This document shows, piece by piece, positions 10,696-23,010 of a DNA stretch of 64,000 nucleotides. The position numbers were made by a program, and so were the translations under genes. The stretch is from Arachnopeziza araneosa. Its lineage: Eukaryota > Ascomycota > Leotiomycetes > Helotiales > Arachnopezizaceae. Below the pieces are notes generated by a model, which saw nothing but the letters and a program-made list of their open reading frames with translations, made no database searches and had not been told where the DNA came from. Numbering within the stretch: the first letter of the stretch is position 1; each line of letters opens with the position of its first letter. Location of the stretch: NCBI GenBank assembly GCA_003988855.1, contig QYAI01000021.1, forward strand, positions 124,001 through 188,000. The letters are read 5' to 3'.

Positions 10696-11804
10696 TCTCA
10701 AAACGTAGGCTATCAGGGTTAGGGCTATGAGTATTTATTGATCAGTTACAAATGATTTTACACGGTTGGCTCGGTTTGAATACCAGTACTCACGAATCAA
10801 ATCTTCTCATGAGCAAAATATTGATCGTAGTCTCAAGCCAACCTCCTCATTGCCGCGTTCGCACAGTGCGCGGGTGCAGATACGATCAAAACTCTCTTAA
10901 AAACATGATCAGCTGTTCTCCAGTCATCGGGAACCCAGATTGATTAATTGAGCGACTCCCCAAAGTCCGAACTTCGACCTTCTCAAGAACGTCGGGGGGT
11001 TGTCATTACGACGTGACTCCACATCTCTAAATAAGCGAGCGCGTTTTGGCATAAAACGCCCATAATCCTAGCGCGGCGGGATTATACGCTCCTCCCGTCT
11101 AGCATCTAGAGTGGTATACTTCAGGTCTCGCGATACTAGAAAGGGTATTAGGGCCGAGATTAGCTATTTTTGAGATGGTAAATAGTGTAGAGCTAAGGCT
11201 AAAGCGCGTCCTGCGTCCTACGTTCTCTGTAATCATAAGATTTATCTAAAATTCGCTTAGGACACTGTTGAGGTACGGTAGGTAAACGGACCCGAAATGG
11301 GGGTTTGCTGTAACAGCACAAGGTCAGGCACGGTTGAGAAGAGGCATATGGGAGTGCGTTCTGGATTGCTTCTACTTATAGGCTAGCTACGGAGGAAAAG
11401 AATAGTATGAGAGAAGAAGGAAGACAGAGAAGTCTGGGAAGGAAAGGAGAGCATGTGTCGCCCCTAGTCCGAATCTGGTCCGACCCCTGAATCTAACTCC
11501 TTATGACTGATCGTACGCCCCAGGACTGATAATACTAAGGGTCTTGCCATCACATTTGCTGGTGTTTGCTTGGATTTTCTATCTCTTGGGGTATTAGAAT
11601 TCATCAATAACTTCCTAAGGTAGAGGATGTAGTAGCCTATCTGGGAATACAACTTCTATTTAATACAAGATCTGGACACTTCAACAATTGTGTCCCTTAC
11701 TCTCACTGACTTTCTTGCTCACATAGCAAGTGGATCAATGAAATTCTCTTCCGTAGACATTAGAGCTCCATCATGGCACATCTCAGTTGTAGTCAAGGTA
11801 GAAT
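10696..11804. other. Intergenic region, possibly mobile-element remnant
   Basis: No coding frame of note. The part at about 11000-11250 is rich in CTAG and TTAG steps and stop codons in all frames, as in degraded transposon DNA. A block near 11310-11720 begins TGTAACAGCACAAGG and looks like LTR-type spacer sequence. No matching second copy, target duplication or tRNA primer site is visible in the window, so the element is unproven. Confidence 0.3.
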
Positions 11805-13679
11805 TTATTGATATCCTTCATTAGGCGGAGATTCCGCAACATCAACATCCATTTCATCAGCGGCGTCGTCTTCTTCATCACCTTCATCTATATCCATATC
11901 CAGACCGTTCTCATTATCTTCGAAGCCACTTGTCTCACTCTCACTGACACCATTGGCTTGCAACAGTACCCGCGCAAACATCTTCTTTGTTTCTGCTGGT
12001 TCAAGATCCATATTAATAGATCGCATCATCTTCTTCGCTCGTCGCGCGTTGTTATCCTTAGCTCGACCTGCTTCAATAGTTTGGGGAGGGTTAAAGACTG
12101 AGGGCGTGACGCGATTACCGGAAGCATCGTTGAGGTAGGCGAGAGAATCTGCCACGACTTGGGCAGGATCTCTATATTCTACAAGAATTAGTTAGCTTTA
12201 ATTTCTAAAAGCAACAAATATATGGTAATGGTACCTGAAGTGGTGCCTTTTGGACCATCACCCATATGCCATGCAAATGGGATAAGATGGGCCTCCTCAA
12301 TGTGGTCTTTCCACTCCTTCATGCTCCGGAAAACGCCGAGTATAGTCCTTTCGTCGCCTTCTATTGCCTTCCCGCATTTCCCCCACATACAAACTCGGGC
12401 ACCAGACTCGAGTTTCTTGCCGTGCACAATATATAAGTGTCTTCTCAAGGTTTCTAGGTTCATCAATTCGGCCTTGCATCGTTCCCACTCACAAAAGAAA
12501 GGATGGTAAATCGCGGGCGGTGGTGGGACTTCAAGATGATTCCTGATCCTGAATGGTCTGCCTTGCTTCTTCTTCGGCTCATCCTCATTGTTGAACTCTC
12601 CTCTTCCCCTAGCCTCAGCTCGAGCAGCCTTTGCTTGAGCCTTAGCAGCAGACTCTGATGTTTTAAATGGACGTCCTTTCTTTTTCAGAAGAGAAGGATC
12701 CGGCTTCGAGGATGCATTGACAATATTTCGGGAAATTCTGCCAGGCCGCTTCTTATGTGGTGAGCTGGGAGTTTCGATGACCAAGCGGTTACCACGAGCA
12801 GAGGCATCTTCTGGTGGTCTATCGCGCCGAATGGTTGGATGCGAGAAATCGGCTAGCCTATGAGCCTGGGAGGACGAGTGAATCGACGTATTTTGGTGGG
12901 CGAGCTTCGAGGGCAGAGTGTAAAATTGCCGTGGTGTGAGAAACGGAGTAGAGATCGGATCATCGGACTCCTGGTCAGATGCACCGTCAACTCTAGACAA
13001 ATATTTCCTGTGCAGTAAAGACTTCGAGTTATGTGGGCCGAGACTTATAAAATTTCGTGATTGAGAAGTTGAAAAATAAGAAGCGGGGTGTTGACTTTGC
13101 CCGGATATAAGCGAGCTTGAAGGAAAATTTCGTTTAGCTCCTACTTCAGGAGTGTCTTGTTGAGAGAATCGTTTGAGCCTTGCTTCATTAGTGGAGCTTG
13201 CGTAGTTTGAGCTTAGATCAAACAATTTTTTGGATTGTTGGTCTATGTTATCTGAGCTTAAATTTTTTGAGGTAGTTCCTGAATTAGACACTTCACTTTG
13301 TGCTATGTCGTTCTTTTGGGACGACTGGTGATATTGAGACGACTTCGAAGAGGAACCCTCGCCATCTGAAATAACAATAGGTGTTGAACGGCCGTGTTTC
13401 GTATGTGTAAAGCCGCCGCGTAATTCCAACTCATCAGGATGAGCCTGCGACGGGGCCAACCAACCAAATAGCCTAGACTGTACCTTCTCTTTCGCTTGAG
13501 AAGGCTGCTTGGCTGATAGCTGTGAGAAAAAGCCACTACTATTTGCCAAAGCAGAAGTTGTTGGTCGAGTCTGTCCATTGCCAGATTTTTCACTGTGAGA
13601 TGGCATCTTCAAGGGAGAAAGAGGGAGCGTATCTAGGTGTTGTTCTCTAACATAAGGAACATCACGTGCTGGTGTATTC
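11805..13679 (-). CDS. AT-hook and C2H2-like zinc-finger nuclear protein
   Basis: Two exons, 13679-12235 and 12178-11805, joined as GTTSEYRDPAQVVADSL. The N-terminal two thirds is Ser/Gln-rich and disordered. The middle has AT-hook-like basic motifs (KKKGRPFKTSE, KKKQGRPFRIR). Two finger-like blocks follow: FFCEWERCKAELMNLETL with HLYIVH, and CMWGKCGKAI with HIEEAH. The C-terminus is a highly acidic tail (MDIDEGDEEDDAADEMDVD). This suggests a chromatin or transcription factor; I do not recognise a named orthologue. The 5' end is unresolved: 13679 follows an acceptor-like ggctag, so an upstream exon may exist, while the first in-frame ATG is at 13606. Confidence 0.7.
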
Positions 13680-15538
13680 CTAGCCAAAAAGGATAATTAG
13701 CTCACTAGCGCGCTAGAAGAAGGTTTGAGCTAAGCTGAAATCCAGAATTTTTTTTGATTAGAAATGTATTAAAAAGACGCTAAATCGCTTTTAATACTAG
13801 TATAGAAGAAAAATAAGAGAATTAAAGACCCTAAAGCGTAGAGGAATTAAGGGGCTACTTACGCGTTGTAATTAGGTTATTGCAAGTCGTATTGCGATTG
13901 ATAGATGTTGTAAAGCTTAGAGAGCGCTGGTGGTCGTTTAAAAAGCTCTGCAAAGTGCTATCTGAAGTCCGATAAATATTTTCCGAGCACCAGACGAAGT
14001 GGACAAATGTAGTTGATCGACTTTGAAATTGAGGTTGAGCTGACTCTGTAACTATCGACTTTGAATACGGAGTCGGATTATCTCAAGAACCGAAGTGGCT
14101 CGTGCTCCCTGGCCAAGCTGGATAATAGTTCTTCCTTTTAAGAGCTACTTATAAGCGTCAAAATATGTCCTGCGGTCTTCTAGAATCTATCTGGGTTTAC
14201 TTTGTTTGTTTTTGAAACATTTTTGGAGAAAACTGATATCAGATCGCCTAGACTCTTTGTCAAATGTTGCCGCATTGGCTCAGACATCTAGGCTTGTTTT
14301 TTTTAGACCGGGTTGCAAATTATCGTGTTCACTTCGTAGAGATTTTAATTAGATTGAAGAGACTAGGTAGTATTGTCAGGGCGGAGCGTTCACCCTAGAA
14401 CGACATGTGCGCACCTGGTGCTTAGAGAAAGCCGCATAGCGAGTACATTGTCTCTCGGCTGAGAATGACTGGTGCTTCTTGTGTACCTTTGTGTCTGACT
14501 CTAGTGGAGTCTTTTCCAGCAGGAACTGTCCAAGATATGTCCTAGTGTATATAATCAATACAGTCTATCCTCGGCACATGGGAAGATTGAGAAGAAAAAG
14601 TCGTACTTTTGCACCAAGGAGGAATTCCACTGCGCATGCATCACATCTCACTTGGTATGATATGGATCTTGGTTTGATTGCTCAATCCTTTGTGTCGGTT
14701 ACGCTGAGTCTTGTGGGTGGCAAAAGAAGAAGAAAACACCGGGAGATTGAACCCGAAACCAAGTCTCAGTTTTCCGTCGTTCGGCGTCAATTCGACCCGA
14801 AAGGATCTAGAACGCCTCACAGCCTGCTCAGCAAACCCGAATTCCATGTTGAGTGCTGAATTCGGCCCATCAATTCGGAAGCTCGTCGTCATGCTGTAAC
14901 TCAACTTAACTTAACTAATAAGTTAACTTAACTAACTTAAGTTATCACTTCTGCGCTGACCAATCTTTCGGGCCGCGTTCAAGTGCATGAGCGAGCTTCC
15001 ACGGCTCATCCCGCTCGGTTGCGGAAAGGCAGCCGATGAGGGTGGATCTACGCTCCTTTGATATCGACTGGGTAGTTCAGCCTTAAATACCAACGGTCGA
15101 TGGCTCAGTCTTGCTACGATGGCCACTGCTTCTCCAAAATAGTGCGACGCTTTCTTGCTGGACGCAGCATCCTAATAGCAAGTTCATGCCGTGTTCTCAC
15201 GAGTTTCCAATCGGTGCTCTCATCTCGGGACTGAGCAAACTTGTCTCAAGATGCCTTTGTGTACTCGTCGATCTCGGAGCTCTACTACCTAGCCTCAATA
15301 GTTTCTTGGCTGTGGAATTCTCCATACGGCATGAAGGCTTTGCTAGGCACCTTTCCTTGACAAATTCTCCAGGCACTAGTTGATCCATTACTCAGATAAT
15401 GGTTTGGAAAGCTAGTCTCGTATTCGTTACAAACTCCCGATCAACGCTTCTTAAATTTGGGTCTTCAAAGTGACGACACACTACCTCCAACCGTTAATGT
15501 CATTCGAGAAGCCGTACAGGCTTAAAGATTGAAACTGA
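13680..15538. other. Long non-coding spacer, likely degraded mobile-element DNA
   Basis: No supported gene in 1.86 kb. The part at about 13740-13900 is AT-rich and stop-filled with repeated TTAA/CTAAAG steps. ORFs at 14479-14859, 14641-14904 and 15111-15383 overlap on opposite strands and show no protein-like composition. A TTAACT-type inverted repeat lies at 14896-14945. The right end holds the promoter of the RGS-LOV gene. Confidence 0.35.
14896..14945. repeat. TTAACT/AGTTAA short inverted-repeat cluster
   Basis: Repeated AACTTAACTTAACT is followed after AATA by AGTTAACTTAACT and AACTTAAGTT. The steps can pair with one another in several registers, giving an imperfect hairpin. Function unknown. 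Confidence 0.7.
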
Positions 15539-18219
15539 ATGATGTCGCGTACAGTCCAAAGCACTCCAACGCTTACACTTGAACCCTCTCGGTTTTTGGT
15601 CCCAGATTTGGACCTTCAGCCCTTCTTTTCTGGTGGAGGAATGGATCAAAGTACGGCAGGAACGAAGACTTCCTCGTTCGTAGAGTATCACCCAACAGAC
15701 CCCACTTTCTTCGATCTCCGGCCCCCAGGATTGTCCTGCAACAATGTGAAAATTGAGGATATCACGAAAAGACCCTTTTCCGAGGAACATCTTTTGTTTA
15801 TTCTTGGAGACCATATCTGGCTTTCTCGCTTCTCATCATTTCTTAACAAGTATCGAGTGGATCTCGTACCGACGCTAGTTCGATATCTTGAGATGCGAAA
15901 GGCTCTCAAAGCTATCGAGTACGCCAGTTGCCTGGCAAGAACTATTCAATGGCCATCACATACAGCTTCTGTCGACTTCTCTGGAGTACATGCATCCTCA
16001 GTTGATACTCGATTCGAGGACTATGCAGCAAGAGAGCTATCATTACTCTGCGCAGAAGCTTTGCCGTTGTTCATTACCCACACATTAGTTGGTGTAGTCT
16101 CGGATTATATCACCAAGGACATCACAGGACAAAGCGTGCCTATAATTCAAGATTTGGTGGGTAATCTTGCAGAAGTATTCTATCTTACCGAGTACGTATC
16201 TTCTACTCACCAAGCCTGTGCACGAAATATATTGTGTTTGCACTTTCGACTTACATTCCCGCCATCAAAAATTGGAATAGTTGCTTGGAAAAAGAAAGCA
16301 TCTAACTAATACTACCCAGTCCATCATTACCTGAAAACCCCATCATCTACGCTTCAGAAGGTACCAACTCTCTACACTCCACTTCTTTCAAAGTCAACCT
16401 AACAGATATATCAGAATTTCATAGAACAACTCAATATGGCACATCTTACGTTATTGGACGCAATTGTCGCTTTCTCCAAGGCCCAGCCACAGATAAGAAC
16501 GCAACGACTAGGCTAGCAAAGGCTGTCTCACTTGGCATAGAATCGAATGAGGTACTACTCAACTAGTCAGTTCATGGTCTATAAAGTTTATTTGTATTAT
16601 CTAACTTAAGTAGCCGCCGAGATGGCACTCCTTTCGCGAATCTCCTCATGGTAAGGATCAACGGGCTCTAACAATCCTTTGTCATTCTTGCTCCTGAGAC
16701 AGAGTATTTCAAGTGATGCACTCTCAGGGATAACCATATCTGGCGGTGTTCAATCCTCCACACTCCTAATATACCCTCTAAAAGGAAAATGCTGACTTCC
16801 CTGGGCTCCAGTGTGCACCGCTACATGGTAAGGACCCTGGATAGTAAGAGACGTCTTTGAATCTGTGTAAAAGCTTAAATGCATCAATACCCATAGATAT
16901 TCACTACCTATGAAGTTAAACAGTACGTAAAAGCCAATTCCTGAGGCCCAGACGACAAAGGCATAGTGCGGTACTATATGGGTGCTCAAATCGATGTAAG
17001 CAATCATGAAGCTCTAATCCAGACGCCCAAACTAACTCGACGCAGATAACAGGTCTCATCCTCGATGGTGTAGGAGTGGAATCCTTCCGCCAACTCCTCC
17101 AGCAAGACCGTCCCCAATGTCCAACTCCGAGCCAAAACGCATCTCTCTCCTCGCTAGCGGCCACTACGCCCAAACAACAATGTGTCAAAGAAACGCTCTC
17201 CAGGCTACGCGAACTCTCTCTTATGTTTAGCACTGATGAATCCGAGATCGTGGCCCGACATAACAGATCCAGCTCAAATGCCTTCTCTTACACTGAAAAA
17301 GACGATACTACAGAAACCAACACTATCCGGTCCACTGTCATGCCAATAGCAACCAAAAACCTAGTAGCAACGAGGGCAATTCATGCAGAAGAGGTGTCTA
17401 GGGATTCAATTACAACTAGTCTACACTTAGGAGATCGGATGGGGATGACAAGGACTTTGCCTGGGGCTTATAGACATGTTTGTTGCCACTTTCCCTTCCT
17501 TCTGTTTCCTTTTATCCTCCCTTCAACCAGTACCCTCATACTGATCTTAAATATAGTACCTCCTAGTTCGTCCTCACCCCTCCCTACAAATTCTCTTCGT
17601 CTCGCCATCCCTCCGGCTCCCCGGTCTCCTCCGCACGCACCTCTTCACCAAACTCGGGGCATCGACTTCTGTGCTCTCAGCTCTCGAAGTCGCTTTCCGA
17701 GACGGGGTCTCGGTCACGGCGAGAATCCAGTGGTTGCCCAAGAACTCCGGGCTCGATATCCGGAGCCGCGAGCGCTTCATCCGGTGTTGTCCGTTGCTGG
17801 GGAGTGACGCTCGGATCAGTGTATGGATGGTGATCCTCGCCAGGACGGAAGAAAATGGGCTAGGTTGTGGACTCGGGAGCGGGAGTGTTTATCGTAGCGT
17901 CAGTAGCTTGAGCATGTATGCTATGGCTAGTGCGAGAAGGAGAGAGAGTGCGGAGGTTGATAATAGAGCTTCTAGGAGTGGAGCCATGAGGAGCAAGAGA
18001 GTCGTGATTGTTGATCAGGAGATTGGGGGGAAGTTTGATGGGGATTTTGGATTAACGAGGGCAGAAAAGGAGATGCTGAAGAGTCCCAGTGAAAGGGAAT
18101 TGTATGCCGAGTATCTAAGAAGTTCGACGAGCAGTCCGGCGTTGAATGGGGGGGCAAGAGCGATAGCAGGCAAGAGACCAGGGGTTTTGGTAGTTGTTGA
18201 TACTTCCAGTGTGATGTAA
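15539..18219 (+). CDS. RGS-LOV blue-light photoreceptor (BcLOV4-type)
   Basis: Eight exons (15539-16191, 16320-16360, 16415-16565, 16614-16650, 16812-16827, 16946-16995, 17046-17477, 17557-18219) give 680 aa, all phases closing. An RGS-like helical domain spans about 76-205. The LOV domain spans about 218-325: SLPENPIIYAS, then GRNCRFLQGPATD with the flavin-bonding Cys249. It continues NYRRDGTPFANLL and RYYMGAQIDITG, so the Cys, Arg, two Asn and Gln that hold FMN are all kept. The 16-nt exon encodes CAPLH in the Gβ-Hβ part. The tail includes a conserved block, YLLVRPHPSLQILFVSPS to LGSDARISVWMV. In the known Botrytis protein, light drives binding of the receptor to anionic membrane lipids. 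Regulation of G-protein signalling is inferred from the RGS part. Confidence 0.9.
16812..16827 (+). other. 16-nt micro-exon of the RGS-LOV gene
   Basis: The sequence TGTGCACCGCTACATG lies between a ctccag acceptor and a gtaagg donor. Joined to exon 4 (ending ATG) and exon 6 it restores the LOV strand LLMCAPLHGPDDKG, and the phase (16 nt, 1 mod 3) is exactly what the next exon needs. Confidence 0.8.
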
Positions 18220-18635
18220 TTGCTACATCTGTAGGTCCGGTTTGAGTTAGCGAGCAGGAGCACTTTCTTTAAATACCCGTTTCTGTGGATTTTAGTTGTA
18301 GGTCATGAAAAAGCCTCATTATATCGCTACTTTAATATATCAATCACACAATTTGTGTTACTCAAAGCGTGTATATTGTGCTTGCCTGATTTGCACTTCA
18401 GAATCACTTCGATTACCAATTCATCTCATCTGCTTGTAATTTACTTGAGGTTTTAGCAGGAATCACTATTTTATGGGAATTTTCCATTGTTTATAAGCTG
18501 TAAAACTGTAGAGGCAATCAAGCATTGAGACAGAGAGTAGAGCAACAGTTTGTCGGAAATCCATTGTTTGTGCTGCTTCATCAATGCATACTGCTAAAAT
18601 TCTGACAACCACAGTCATCCGTCAATTTAGAGTCC
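18220..18635. other. Convergent intergenic region
   Basis: About 416 bp between two 3' ends. AT-rich, presumably UTRs and terminators; nothing else seen. Confidence 0.4.
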
Positions 18636-20541
18636 TCATTGACTCGGCTTTGGAAATAACTGCGGACCCTTGGAGAAGACATTATCTGGGTCGTATCTCA
18701 TTTTCAGTTCCACCAATTTTGGGAAGTTGATGCCGAATACCGCTTCTCCATCGATTCCAATTCCTAATGAGGTCAGCTTGTTTTCGAACGACATGCTAGA
18801 ACAAATGAATTGTGGATTTTCAAAGCCAAAGATTTAAAATCAGCAATAAACTGTTAAAGATTGTATATTTAGAGGTTGTTTTTGCGTGGCTTTGACTGCA
18901 AGACACTTGAAATGATTTTTCGGCAGCGGGCCGGTCAAAAATTACAAATCCTTAATGACTTGAAAGACAGACAAGACTCACCGTCATAATTGAAATATTC
19001 TCCAACTCCATGCTGAGTGTTTTCATCCAGATCCTCAATCTCAGCCCTCCTCTTGATGAATTCCTTCCTAGTGGAGGAAGACAAGCTTCTTGTCCAATCT
19101 CTACACTTACTATCATTCTCTTCTTTGGTCCAACCTATAATGCACACAAAGTTCGAATATTTGCCTCGATTTGCAAATGCAGTCGCATTTTGGGGTACTG
19201 CCGTCATTTTCTCGTACCGAAAGAACTCAAATAGCACCAAGCTATGTCTGGCATCCGGCACTTCTTGAAGCAACTTCGTAAACTCATTGAACACTGAAGT
19301 TGCAAGCTCGAGAGTTAGAGGGTAGATGAAGGCCGAGCCTTTCATTGAGCGTCTTAAGCCGTGTTCTGTGCCAGGAAGTTGCATCATTTCAGCGTAGGAT
19401 TTCACACCAGTAGTATTGTCGAGACATTCTAATTGCAATAGAGGCTCGTAGAACTGTATTGCGGTCATAGAATCATGATTGTAATAAAGGTGAACAACCA
19501 CAATTAAATCTTCGCCAGGGTTGGGATGGGGAGGTGATTTGAAGCCAAGAAACATGGCACTCTTCTCGTCCGGAAGAGTCATGAGATAATTCATCGCATC
19601 CAGAACTTGTGGGAGTTGGGAAAAGGTAAACACAAGGAATCCTCCCCAAACAGGGCCTTGCTGATCATGAGCTTGGAAAGTAAAGGAGGTTACGATACCA
19701 AATGATGCTCCTGCTCCTCGGACAGCCCAGAAAATATCTGGATTGACAGTTTTATTTGCATCAACAAGAGTCCCGTCAGCAAGGACTATTCTGACTGCGA
19801 GTAAATTGTCGATCACAAGCCCATGTTCTCCTTGTAGGTAGCTGTCACTATGTTAATATGATGTAGAGACATATTAAATAGTAGAAGTATGTCAAAGCAG
19901 CTCCAAAGAATTTTTAAAGAGCCTGATGGTTAATCAGAGATCAATGAAAGAAAGAATACGTACCCATAACCTCCACCCAATGTAAGACCAGCGACTCCAG
20001 TATGATCTACGCTTCCGCCCACGCATGCAAGACCATTGTTGTTACCAGCAGCGTAAACATCAGACCAGAGAGCACCGCCTTGACAAGTTATTATCTTCTT
20101 GTTCTTGATGACTGTAACTTCCCTCATCTTGGATAGGTCGATGCAGACACCACCTTCCGTCGAAGAGCTGCCGCTTGTTGCATGGCCACCACTCTTAACT
20201 GCCAGTTTCAACCCGTGAGATGCGACAAATTTGACTGCTTGAGATACATCCTCTTCGCAAGTTGGGAATATGACAATTGCCTGCGTGGCATTAGAGAGTG
20301 ATATCAGAGAAGATGAAAAACCAACAGCGTTCTTCTCAGCAGCTGCTGACCATCTCTTGATACTCTCTTCATATTTCTCTGAGTATTTTGTAATGACCTC
20401 GGCCGTGAGGCTCAACCTATCCGTCAATTGATTCAGAGATCCCCCTGCGACCATCGCCTTCCCTGCATCGCTTTCCTTGGCTTCAAGGTGAAAGGCCTTC
20501 TCGTCAATGGATGAAGTCTGGGTGGGGGGTTGAACGTCCAT
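18636..20541 (-). CDS. FAD-linked oxidoreductase of the berberine-bridge-enzyme type
   Basis: Three exons, 20541-19964, 19841-18982 and 18763-18636, give 521 aa. The FAD-binding PCMH fold shows ALWSDVYAAGNNNGLACVGG, then SVDHTGVAGLTLGGGYGYLQ and FWAVRGAGASFGIV. The expected His and second anchor for bicovalent FAD are present in family position (SGGHATSGSS; no Cys in GGSVDHTG, so single attachment is more likely). The C-terminal BBE motif reads NYDGIGIDGEAVFGINFP and RYDPDNVF, which fixes the last acceptor at 18764. An earlier acceptor at 18796 would break the frame. No signal peptide is seen after MDVQPPTQTSS, unlike secreted members. The substrate cannot be told from sequence, and no biosynthetic cluster surrounds it. 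Confidence 0.87.
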
Positions 20542-21452
20542 GATGTACTCGCAATTGAGAATGAATGTTGTTTTTAGACTGAGATAGTATGGTAGGTGCC
20601 ACAATACGAAAATGGAGGAAGGTGCGTTGGGAGCATTCCGAGGTTTGTACAACACAAACAAGATGGAGAGAACCAATAGATACCGGAACTCTACTGCAAC
20701 CAGCCCTTCTCTTTGATTCTTTGGCTTAGAGAACAGGAAGAAAACTGCAATTATCGCGGACGCGCATGGTAGATCGCCGAGAGTGGCACTGACTCGCTCA
20801 ACTCGACTCAAGTCATTTTTTAGGCAACTCGATCCGAAAGAACTAGAGTCTAAGTAGAACCGACTCACACTATTTGCATTTCTTGGGGAGGAGATTTCAT
20901 TCTAGTATTTGGTCGACGAAATTCAATTTAGTGAGACTCGAGTACGATTCAAGCCATAGGAGGATTTGTTATCATACGAGACAGCCTGAACAACTTGCGT
21001 GACTGAATGCATGCTCTTGTCACAAAAATGAAAGTCTTAAAACCAATAGACATATATATCTCACCTTACTCATGTTTCCCAATGAACGCAGTTCATCTTC
21101 CAGGACAGAAGCTCCTCAAGATCGTGTTTTCATAGGGTGTGATTTTTCCCACTCCACAGAAATAGGAGTCCAGAAAGGTAGCGCATCTTTTAGACATCCA
21201 ATAAGAGGATGAAATCTGTGCATTATTTAGACAATTGAGGTAAGGATACTAGCACTTGCTTGAATTAAGCAACCGAACAGAAGTTTGGAATGATACAAAG
21301 TAGGATTGATTTCACCAATATCTACCAAATTTTTCTAGACAGCGTCTATGTATCCACCCACCTAGTCCAAACTCCATACAGAATCCTCCGACATAGTCAT
21401 AACTTTCATGATTGTATTTTCGGGGTATTAGCAAATCCAAATTTCCGTTCAT
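20542..21452. other. Intergenic region
   Basis: About 910 bp upstream of the BBE gene and downstream of alanine aminotransferase. A frame that extends the BBE ORF upstream to 20868 lacks protein-like composition and is taken as promoter. Confidence 0.4.
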
Positions 21453-23010
21453 CTATCTAAACTCATCCATAAAATCCTTGTGAAACTTCGTGATCCGACC
21501 GACCCACTCCGTACCTGGCGCCAAGAATGTGGTTCTGAAATGGAGAGTATCTTTCTTCTGGCCGAAACCCGAACCAGCGACAACGCATACACCAGTGGCA
21601 TCGAGGAGGCGGAAAGCGTAGAATTCATCAGGGGTGCGGTTTTCCTTCTTGGCAGCCTCGACGGCTTTGACAGGGAGTGTGATTGTAGGGAAGAGGTACA
21701 TGGAGCCCTGTCTGTGATCAGATCGTGTTACAAGGAAAAGGGAGGGGGCTTACCTGAGGCTCGTCGCACTCGACACCTTCCATCTCTTTAAATGCCTCGT
21801 AAAGAGCTGTTGCTCTCTTTTGAAGACCAGCAAATATTCCATCCCACTCCTGCTTGTAAAGCTCGTAGCTAGGTTGACCCTCCTTTGGTGGGTTGACCAT
21901 CAGTTCAACCAAACATTGTCCTACGACTGGTGCGCACAAGCTGATAGAAACAAACTTGTAGATTTGCTCTTGAACCTCTGGGTCAAAGCCCACAAGCTCG
22001 AAATATCCACCTCGGTGTCCACATTCTCCAACCATGCCCTTTGAGATACTGTGGAGTGAAGCTAATTCGACATACTTGTACTTCTCCAGGTCAGATTTTT
22101 GCATATCTCTCAAGACTCCTTTGAAGCTGTGGAATTTGCCTTTGAAAACATTGGTTTGGTAGACTTCATCTGCCATGATAACCAATTTCTCCTGAGCGGC
22201 AAACTCGATGACAGCTTTCACGTCCTCAGTTGCCAAGCTAGCACCGGTAGGGTTACCGGGATTGATGATGACAATTGATCGAACATCAATGCCTTCCTCT
22301 ATAGCTTGTTTATATGCGGCCTTAATTGCTTCTAGATCTGTTCCCCAGCCCTTCGACTCATCAAGGTAGTATGGGACGCATTTAGCATCGAGTACAGAGA
22401 GGGAAGCGGTGTAGAGAGGGTATTGAGGAATGGGCACGAGAACACCGGTTGTTGGCTTCGCACAGATGACATGTAAAAGGGTATTGACACCGGATGAAGC
22501 ACCAGCGGAGAGGTAGATATCCTTGGGGTCTGCTGGATGTCCGTCTCGCTCTGAAGGTTGTTAGAGAGTTAGATGCAGAGATTTTTGTTTCGTGTACTGA
22601 CCTTCAATGAACTTGGCAACGCTATCTTTGAGGCCAGGAGCTCCAGCACTAGCACTGTATGCACCGACAGATCCGACAGTCTTCAGCAACCATTTCGCTC
22701 TCTCAATAACATCAGTCTTGTAACCCAATTGGTTTAGAAGCACATCTTCCTTCTCCAGCAGCGGTGGATACTCGATCAAGCTCAAGACCTGTCTGAAAAA
22801 GGTTATTGGCTTCTGATCAAGCTGCTGCGGATTTCCGATGTTGGCAGATATGATCTTGTCGAATGGTAGACTCTTGTCCCCCTTTGCAAGTCTGGCTCTG
22901 TATTCCTCTGATCTGACTGCAAGTTCTCCTCTCACTGCATATTTGGCTTCCTTAACATGGGGATTGATGTTGTTGATGTTCAAGCTGCGGAGCGAAGCTG
23001 TGGTCGACAT
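21453..23010 (-). CDS. alt1: Alanine aminotransferase (PLP-dependent)
   Basis: Three exons, 23010-22602, 22550-21754 and 21707-21453, give 486 aa. The enzyme exchanges the amino group between L-alanine plus 2-oxoglutarate and pyruvate plus glutamate. Family marks are ISANIGNPQQL near the start, YSASAGAPGLKDSVA, PIPQYPLYTAS, the INPGNPTG motif, the ADEVYQ motif, SISKG with the PLP-binding Lys, ECGHRGGYFE, and a C-terminal GQKKDTLHFRTTFL with the substrate carboxylate-binding Arg. The N-terminus (MSTTASLRSLNINNINPHVK) has weak presequence character, so location (cytosol or mitochondrion) is open. Confidence 0.95.

Noticed and set aside
11250..11750. Solo LTR
   Set aside because: The texture is suggestive, but no second copy, target duplication or terminal repeat could be shown, so it is listed only as possible remnant.
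14376..15400. Several overlapping ORFs of 60-126 codons
   Set aside because: They overlap on opposite strands, have random composition and lack splice or start support.
18764..18800. Apparent frameshift in the last intron of the BBE-type oxidase
   Set aside because: Using the acceptor at 18764-18765 instead of 18796 restores the frame and gives the conserved NYDGIGIDGEAVFG junction.
18636..23010. Secondary-metabolite cluster around the BBE oxidase
   Set aside because: No synthase, P450 or pathway regulator is adjacent; the neighbours are a photoreceptor and alanine aminotransferase.
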